Assembly (NCBI GenBank): GCA_026389415.1
Contig: JAPLHX010000280.1
Span: 1 to 9,816, forward strand
From: Coprothermobacterota bacterium
GTDB lineage: Bacteria; Caldisericota; JANLFM01
DNA length: 9,816 nucleotides
Reading direction: 5' to 3'
In this document: one piece after another, positions 6,665 through 9,816 of the stretch
How the letters are laid out: each line of letters opens with the position of its first letter
Numbering within the stretch: position 1 is the first letter of the stretch
The notes under the pieces: generated by a model
Seen by the model: the letters and a program-made list of their open reading frames with translations, nothing else
Told to the model about the DNA's origin: nothing
Database searches by the model: none
Program-made: the position numbers and the translations under genes

Positions 6665-7652
6665 TGGGTTTGGGCGGGTCGGTCGGCAATCGTTCAAGGC
6701 ATTGTTGGAAAAATATCCAGACGAATTGCAGGTGGTGGCCATCAACGATATCACCGATGCCCCTACACTGGCTCATCTGCTCAAGTACGATTCCAACTAT
6801 GGTCGCTTCAACCGAGAGGTGCGGACCGAAGAAGGGGCTATGGTCGTGGAGGGGCACCGGATCCTTGTCCTGGCCGAAAAAGACCCGGCGGTACTTCCTT
6901 GGCATGACCTCGGCGTCCAACTGGTGCTGGAATCAACGGGACTGTTCACAGACGGGCTGAAAGCGAGAAAACACCTGGAAGCAGGCGCCAAGCGGGTCAT
7001 CATCACCGCTCCCGCCAAGAACGAAGATGTCACTCTGGTTTTAGGAGTGAACGAGTTTATATACGATCCCACTCGCCATTTCATCGTATCGAATGCGTCT
7101 TGTACCACAAATGCCTTGGCACCTGTGGTGAAGGTGCTGCAAGATAGCTTCGGGATTGTGTCGGGTTTGATGACCACCATTCATTCCTATACCAACGACC
7201 AGCGCATCCTTGATTTGCCCCACAAAGACCTCCGAAGAGCTAGGGCCGCGGCGTTGAACCTGATTCCAACTTCTACAGGCGCTGCCAAAGCTCTCGGCCT
7301 AGTAGTTCCAGCCGTGCAGGGAAAACTGAATGGATTTGCCATCCGCGTACCAACGCCCACGGTTTCTTTGATCGATCTGACGGTGCAACTGAGCCGGCCA
7401 ACCAGCAAGGAGGAGATCAACCTAGCATTCCGTACCGCCAGTGAAACGACACTTAAAGGGATTCTGGCCTATGAGGAAGAGGAGCTGGTTTCGGTTGATT
7501 TCAAAGGTTCGCATTTTTCCGCCACCTTCGATGCGCCTTCTACCATGGTGGTTGGGTCCCTAGTGAAAGTGCTCGCCTGGTACGACAACGAATGGGCTTA
7601 CTCCGTCCGCGTGGCAGATCTTGCACATTTTATTTTTAGCAAAGGGATCTGA
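6645..7652 (+). CDS. gap: Glyceraldehyde-3-phosphate dehydrogenase, NAD-type
   Basis: Converts glyceraldehyde 3-phosphate, NAD+ and phosphate to 1,3-bisphosphoglycerate in glycolysis; the reaction is reversible in gluconeogenesis. It is 335 aa, normal length. The Rossmann motif GINGFGRVGR lies at 5-14; the catalytic SNASCTTN has Cys153 and the base is His180 (TTIHSY). The acidic residue after the second strand (N34-D35) and the LDLPHKD stretch (189-195) resemble NAD-using GapA and not NADP-using GapB, so a glycolytic role is favoured. The start at 6645 overlaps rpoN by 20 nt, and pgk follows after 1 nt, so translation of the three is probably linked. The glycolytic repressor gene cggR, which often sits directly before gap in Bacillota, is missing here. 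Identification is certain; coenzyme preference is inferred. Confidence 0.97.
   Translation: MWNIGINGFGRVGRQSFKALLEKYPDELQVVAINDITDAPTLAHLLKYDSNYGRFNREVRTEEGAMVVEGHRILVLAEKDPAVLPWHDLGVQLVLESTGLFTDGLKARKHLEAGAKRVIITAPAKNEDVTLVLGVNEFIYDPTRHFIVSNASCTTNALAPVVKVLQDSFGIVSGLMTTIHSYTNDQRILDLPHKDLRRARAAALNLIPTSTGAAKALGLVVPAVQGKLNGFAIRVPTPTVSLIDLTVQLSRPTSKEEINLAFRTASETTLKGILAYEEEELVSVDFKGSHFSATFDAPSTMVVGSLVKVLAWYDNEWAYSVRVADLAHFIFSKGI
7641..7647 (+). promoter_or_regulatory. Shine-Dalgarno site fixing the pgk start
   Basis: AAAGGGA, within the last codons of gap, is 6 nt before ATG 7654. The frame is open further upstream to a TTG at 7621, but the SD and alignment of the N-terminus (MKLLQHFDVAGKRVLVRVDFN) favour 7654. 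Confidence 0.7.
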
Positions 7653-7653
7653 A

Positions 7654-8838
7654 ATGAAGCTTCTGCAACATTTCGACGTGGCAGGAAAACGGGTGCTGGT
7701 TCGCGTTGACTTTAATGTGCCGCTGGACAAGAAGACAGGGGAAATTGCGGATGACCGTCGCATTCGCAGCGCGTTGGCAACGATTGAGTACCTGATCGGG
7801 CAGAGAGCCAAAGTGATTCTGCTGTCTCACCTGGGTCGTCCGGATGGGCGCTGGGTAGAAAGCTTGCGTATGACCAAGGTAGCAGCAGACCTCTTTCACT
7901 TGCTAAACAGGAAAGTGCATGCAGCAAATGACTGCGTTGGTCCTGCAGTACTAACTCAGGCTCTGGCACTGCAGCCTGGAGAGGTCCTGCTATTGGAGAA
8001 TTTGCGGTTCCACTCTGAAGAAGAATCGAATGATCCGGAATTTGCCCAAGCACTAGCCCAACTGGGAGAAGTGTATGTAAACGATGCCTTCAGTGCCTCG
8101 CACCGTGAACATGCCTCTATTGTCGGCATTGCCCGGCTCCTGCCCTCTTGTGCCGGATTCTTGATGCAAAAAGAAGTAAATTACTTAAGAGATCCGATGG
8201 AGTCTCCCGAGTCTCCATTCGTCGTGATCTCGGGCGGCGCCAAAGTTTCCGACAAACTCGTTTTCCTCGATCGGTTACTGGAAAAAGTAGATACTCTGCT
8301 AATCGGCGGAGGGATGGCCTTCACGTTTCTCAAGGCGCAGGGCAGACAAATCGGCGATTCCCTCTGTGAAGACAGCTTGCTGGAAAAAGCAAAGGAAATT
8401 CTCCATCAAGCTGAACAAGTTGGGGTGGAACTCCTATTGCCGATTGATGTTGTGGTAGCGCAAACCATGGAAGAAGGCGTGCCGAGCAAAGTAGTCTCCA
8501 TTGAAAACATCCCTGCAGGATACAAAGGGTTGGATATTGGACCGCGCACTCGAGTTCTGTTTACCGAACGAATCCAATGCGCACGGACAATCGTTTGGAA
8601 CGGTCCTGTCGGAGTTTTTGAAAACCCTTCCTTTGCGGAGGGTACGCAAGCGGTAGCGGCGGCGATGGCCGCTTCCAATGCCACTACAATTGTTGGTGGG
8701 GGAGATTCTGCTGCGGCTGTGGACCGTTTCGGCCTGGCTGCCTATATGAGCCACGTTTCGATGGGCGGTGGTGCATCGTTGGAATTCCTGGAAGGCCGTA
8801 TTCTCCCGGGGATAGCGGTGCTTGAGGATTCGCGCTAG
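7654..8838 (+). CDS. pgk: Phosphoglycerate kinase
   Basis: Transfers phosphate from 1,3-bisphosphoglycerate to ADP, the first ATP-forming step of glycolysis, acting directly after the product of the preceding gene. It is 394 aa, the standard length. Substrate-side motifs in the N-lobe: RVDFNVP 17-23, Arg38, SHLGRPDG 58-65, NLRFH, and NDAFSASHREHAS. Nucleotide-side motifs: GGAKVSDK 194-201, IGGGMAFTF, WNGPVGVFE 315-323, and GGGDSAAAV 348-356. The late loop usually reading STGGGAS is SMGGGAS here (Met370), a one-base difference from Thr. tpiA does not follow; instead secG begins 37 nt later, behind its own promoter candidate. Confidence 0.97.
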   Translation: MKLLQHFDVAGKRVLVRVDFNVPLDKKTGEIADDRRIRSALATIEYLIGQRAKVILLSHLGRPDGRWVESLRMTKVAADLFHLLNRKVHAANDCVGPAVLTQALALQPGEVLLLENLRFHSEEESNDPEFAQALAQLGEVYVNDAFSASHREHASIVGIARLLPSCAGFLMQKEVNYLRDPMESPESPFVVISGGAKVSDKLVFLDRLLEKVDTLLIGGGMAFTFLKAQGRQIGDSLCEDSLLEKAKEILHQAEQVGVELLLPIDVVVAQTMEEGVPSKVVSIENIPAGYKGLDIGPRTRVLFTERIQCARTIVWNGPVGVFENPSFAEGTQAVAAAMAASNATTIVGGGDSAAAVDRFGLAAYMSHVSMGGGASLEFLEGRILPGIAVLEDSR

Positions 8839-8851
8839 CACATGTTATACT
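8822..8851 (+). promoter_or_regulatory. Sigma-A/sigma-70-type promoter candidate for secG and tRNA-Leu
   Basis: A TTGAGG -35-like element (8822-8827) lies 18 nt upstream of TATACT (8846-8851), which is preceded by TG one base away (TGTTATACT), giving an extended -10. It begins inside the last codons of pgk and would start RNA near 8858, just before the secG SD. It is the best promoter-like match noticed in the window and would allow secG and the tRNA to be expressed apart from the glycolytic genes. Confidence 0.55.
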
Positions 8852-8875
8852 GCCACTCCGTGAGGTGACACAACG

Positions 8876-9103
8876 ATGATGGCATTGTGGATCATACAAG
8901 CAATTATCGCGGCAGCCTTGATCACGTTTATTATGCTCCAATCGCCCAAAGGCGAGGGACTAGGCGCGATCGGTGGCACGGCCACGATTATCAAGGTGCA
9001 AAAGAAAAAGGAAAAAGTATTGCGACACATCAGCCTTGTACTGATGATTGCGTTTGTGATGCTTTCGTTAGTACTGCTGTTACCATTTGCTCGCTACGTG
9101 TAG
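8876..9103 (+). CDS. secG: Preprotein translocase subunit SecG
   Basis: Small accessory subunit of the SecYEG membrane channel. It has 75 residues, typical length, and two membrane segments (~3-21 and ~51-71). These flank a cytoplasmic loop beginning QSPKGEGLGAIGG, which matches the conserved SecG loop, followed by a basic stretch (VQKKKEKVLRH). A good SD (GAGGTGA, 8862-8868) sits 7 nt before the first of two adjacent ATG codons, so 8876 is preferred to 8879. In many Bacillota secG closes the glycolytic operon after eno; here it follows pgk directly. The tRNA gene begins 16 nt after its stop. Confidence 0.92.
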   Translation: MMALWIIQAIIAAALITFIMLQSPKGEGLGAIGGTATIIKVQKKKEKVLRHISLVLMIAFVMLSLVLLLPFARYV

Positions 9104-9119
9104 GAATAGAGATGCTTGC

Positions 9120-9204
9120 GCCCGGATGGTGGAATTGGTAGACACGTACGTTTGAGGTGCGTATGGGGTAACCCTTGGGAGTTCGAGTCTCCCTCCGGGC
9201 ACCA
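9120..9204 (+). tRNA. tRNA-Leu(GAG), class II, CCA encoded
   Basis: The 85-nt gene folds into a full cloverleaf. The acceptor stem GCCCGGA (9120-9126) pairs with TCCGGGC (9194-9200), followed by discriminator A and encoded CCA. The D arm GTG...CAC holds the GGTAGA loop. The anticodon stem TACGT/GCGTA closes the loop TTGAGGT, with GAG at 9154-9156 reading CUC/CUU. A 13-nt variable arm (TGGGGTAACCCTT, stem GGG/CCC) and a T arm GGGAG-TTCGAGT-CTCCC follow. The long variable arm and D-loop pattern are typical of bacterial tRNA-Leu. It is probably co-transcribed with secG. Confidence 0.96.
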
Positions 9205-9209
9205 CCGCT

Positions 9210-9244
9210 TACAAAGGGGAGGAACGTCCTCCTTTCACCTTGTA
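9210..9244. terminator. Hairpin between convergent genes, likely bidirectional terminator
   Basis: GGAGGA (9218-9223) and TCCTCC (9227-9232) form a six-pair stem around ACG. It extends by two G-T pairs and one A-T pair to 9215-9235, then, after a 4-nt bulge (CACC), by TACAA/TTGTA (9210-9214 with 9240-9244). It lies just after the tRNA and before the end of trxB on the opposite strand, where a shared terminator would be expected. T-runs are short on both sides (CTTTCACCTT; on the minus strand CCTTTGTAA), so termination strength is uncertain. Confidence 0.55.
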
Positions 9245-9258
9245 CCTACTGGATCAGA

Positions 9259-9816
9259 TTAGTTTCGTTCAAGGTAATGTAGGGCGCCTTGGGCAGCAAC
9301 GGCGCCATCTGCACAAGCAGTTACGAATTGACGCAATGGTGTATTTCGAACGTCCCCCGCTGCAAACAATCCGGAAACGGACGTATGCATCAGAGGGTCG
9401 GTAATGATGGCGTGTTGGGAATCAAGATCTGCCAACCCCGTAACCAACTCCGAGTTCGGTTTTAGTCCGACGTATAGGAACACACCCTGTACATCTAACA
9501 ACTCCACCCGTCCGTCGGTGACGCTTTTCAATTGGACCGTTGTGACGCTTTCGCTTCCCGAGATATCGGTCAAAATGGACTCCCAGCGAAATACGATATT
9601 GGGCCTGGCAAAGGCAATTTTCTGAAGGGCTTGATTTGCCCTCAGCAATGCGCGACGGTGAACCACCGTTACTCGCAAGGCCAGATTTGATAGGTAGATT
9701 GCTTCCTGGATGGCAGAATCACCGCCACCAATCACCACGATTTCTTTTCCACGAAAAAATGGACCATCGCATGTTGCACAATACGAAACACCTCGCCCAC
9801 GATATTCCGATTCCCC
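9259..9816 (-). CDS. trxB: Thioredoxin reductase, C-terminal ~185 residues (5' end outside window)
   Basis: FAD enzyme that uses NADPH to reduce thioredoxin. Read on the minus strand from the window edge, the frame opens with GESEYRGRGVSYCATCDGPFF, containing the redox-active CATC (codons at 9778-9780 and 9769-9771). The NADPH fold follows (VIGGGDSA), then HRR with a following Arg (HRRALLRA), the 2'-phosphate contact that indicates NADPH. The closing FAD motif is GLFAAGDVRNTPLRQFVTA. About 120 N-terminal residues are missing (family about 310 aa). A GTG at 9736-9738 is internal, not a start. It converges on the tRNA-Leu/secG unit. In Bacillota trxB often lies near yvcK, which fits the neighbourhood. 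Confidence 0.95.
   Translation of the reverse strand, partial: GESEYRGRGVSYCATCDGPFFRGKEIVVIGGGDSAIQEAIYLSNLALRVTVVHRRALLRANQALQKIAFARPNIVFRWESILTDISGSESVTTVQLKSVTDGRVELLDVQGVFLYVGLKPNSELVTGLADLDSQHAIITDPLMHTSVSGLFAAGDVRNTPLRQFVTACADGAVAAQGALHYLERN

Noticed and set aside
6899..6916. TTGGCATGACCTCGGC in gap, with the GG-N10-GC spacing of a sigma-54 promoter
   Set aside because: The -12 element matches poorly (CGGC for TTGC), it lies inside conserved gap coding sequence, and there is no gene start just downstream.
6405..6920. A minus-strand open frame of about 171 codons opposite rpoN and gap
   Set aside because: It is antisense to two conserved genes, its product has no recognisable motif, and it is explained by codon bias of the real frames.
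6190..6960. A long plus-strand open frame (about 256 codons) across the rpoN-gap junction
   Set aside because: It overlaps the conserved DNA-binding region of RpoN and the NAD-binding region of GAPDH in another frame, and its translation shows no recognisable domain.
8199..8217. Tandem GAGTCTCC repeat in pgk, suggesting a slippage duplication
   Set aside because: The encoded segment has the same length as in usual PGK (aligning with the NPERPF region), so no codons were inserted.

Overview
This 9.8 kb window is a compact block of bacterial housekeeping genes. Eight genes and a tRNA lie on the plus strand and one gene converges on them from the right. No mobile element, CRISPR array, prophage, rRNA or clearly foreign gene was seen. 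The gene set and order (uvrA-uvrC, yvcK, rpoN-gap-pgk, secG, trxB) resemble Bacillota, especially clostridial-type lineages, or a close relative. The G+C content is moderate (near half, judged by eye). The strain cannot be named from the sequence. No previously undescribed system is apparent.

Layout. (1) 1-3556: the last ~577 codons of uvrA overlap a TTG-started uvrC by 14 nt, giving a nucleotide excision repair pair. (2) 3557-4006: a short gap holds a 9-codon open frame with a strong Shine-Dalgarno. It is joined by an ATGA overlap to a four-helix membrane protein of the YvlD / phage-holin-4 type. (3) 4011-6664: a membrane-anchored YvcK (gluconeogenesis/cell-envelope factor) is followed, again by an ATGA overlap, by rpoN (sigma-54). 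(4) 6645-8838: gap and pgk, the two consecutive lower-glycolysis enzymes, follow; gap starts inside the end of rpoN. (5) 8839-9204: secG and tRNA-Leu(GAG) follow a good sigma-70/sigma-A-type promoter candidate located at the pgk 3' end. (6) 9205-9258: a hairpin lies between the convergent units. (7) 9259-9816: the C-terminal part of thioredoxin reductase, trxB, on the minus strand.

Working together. From uvrA to pgk there is little non-coding DNA, with overlaps of 14, 4, 4 and 20 nt and gaps of 102, 4 and 1 nt. This suggests one long co-directional transcription unit or nested ones. The rpoN-gap-pgk segment looks like a reduced form of the glycolytic operon of Bacillota: the regulator cggR and the genes tpiA, gpmI and eno are not between or beside these genes, and whiA is absent next to yvcK. 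The findings are therefore mostly about operon reduction, translational coupling, and a few residue changes in conserved motifs.
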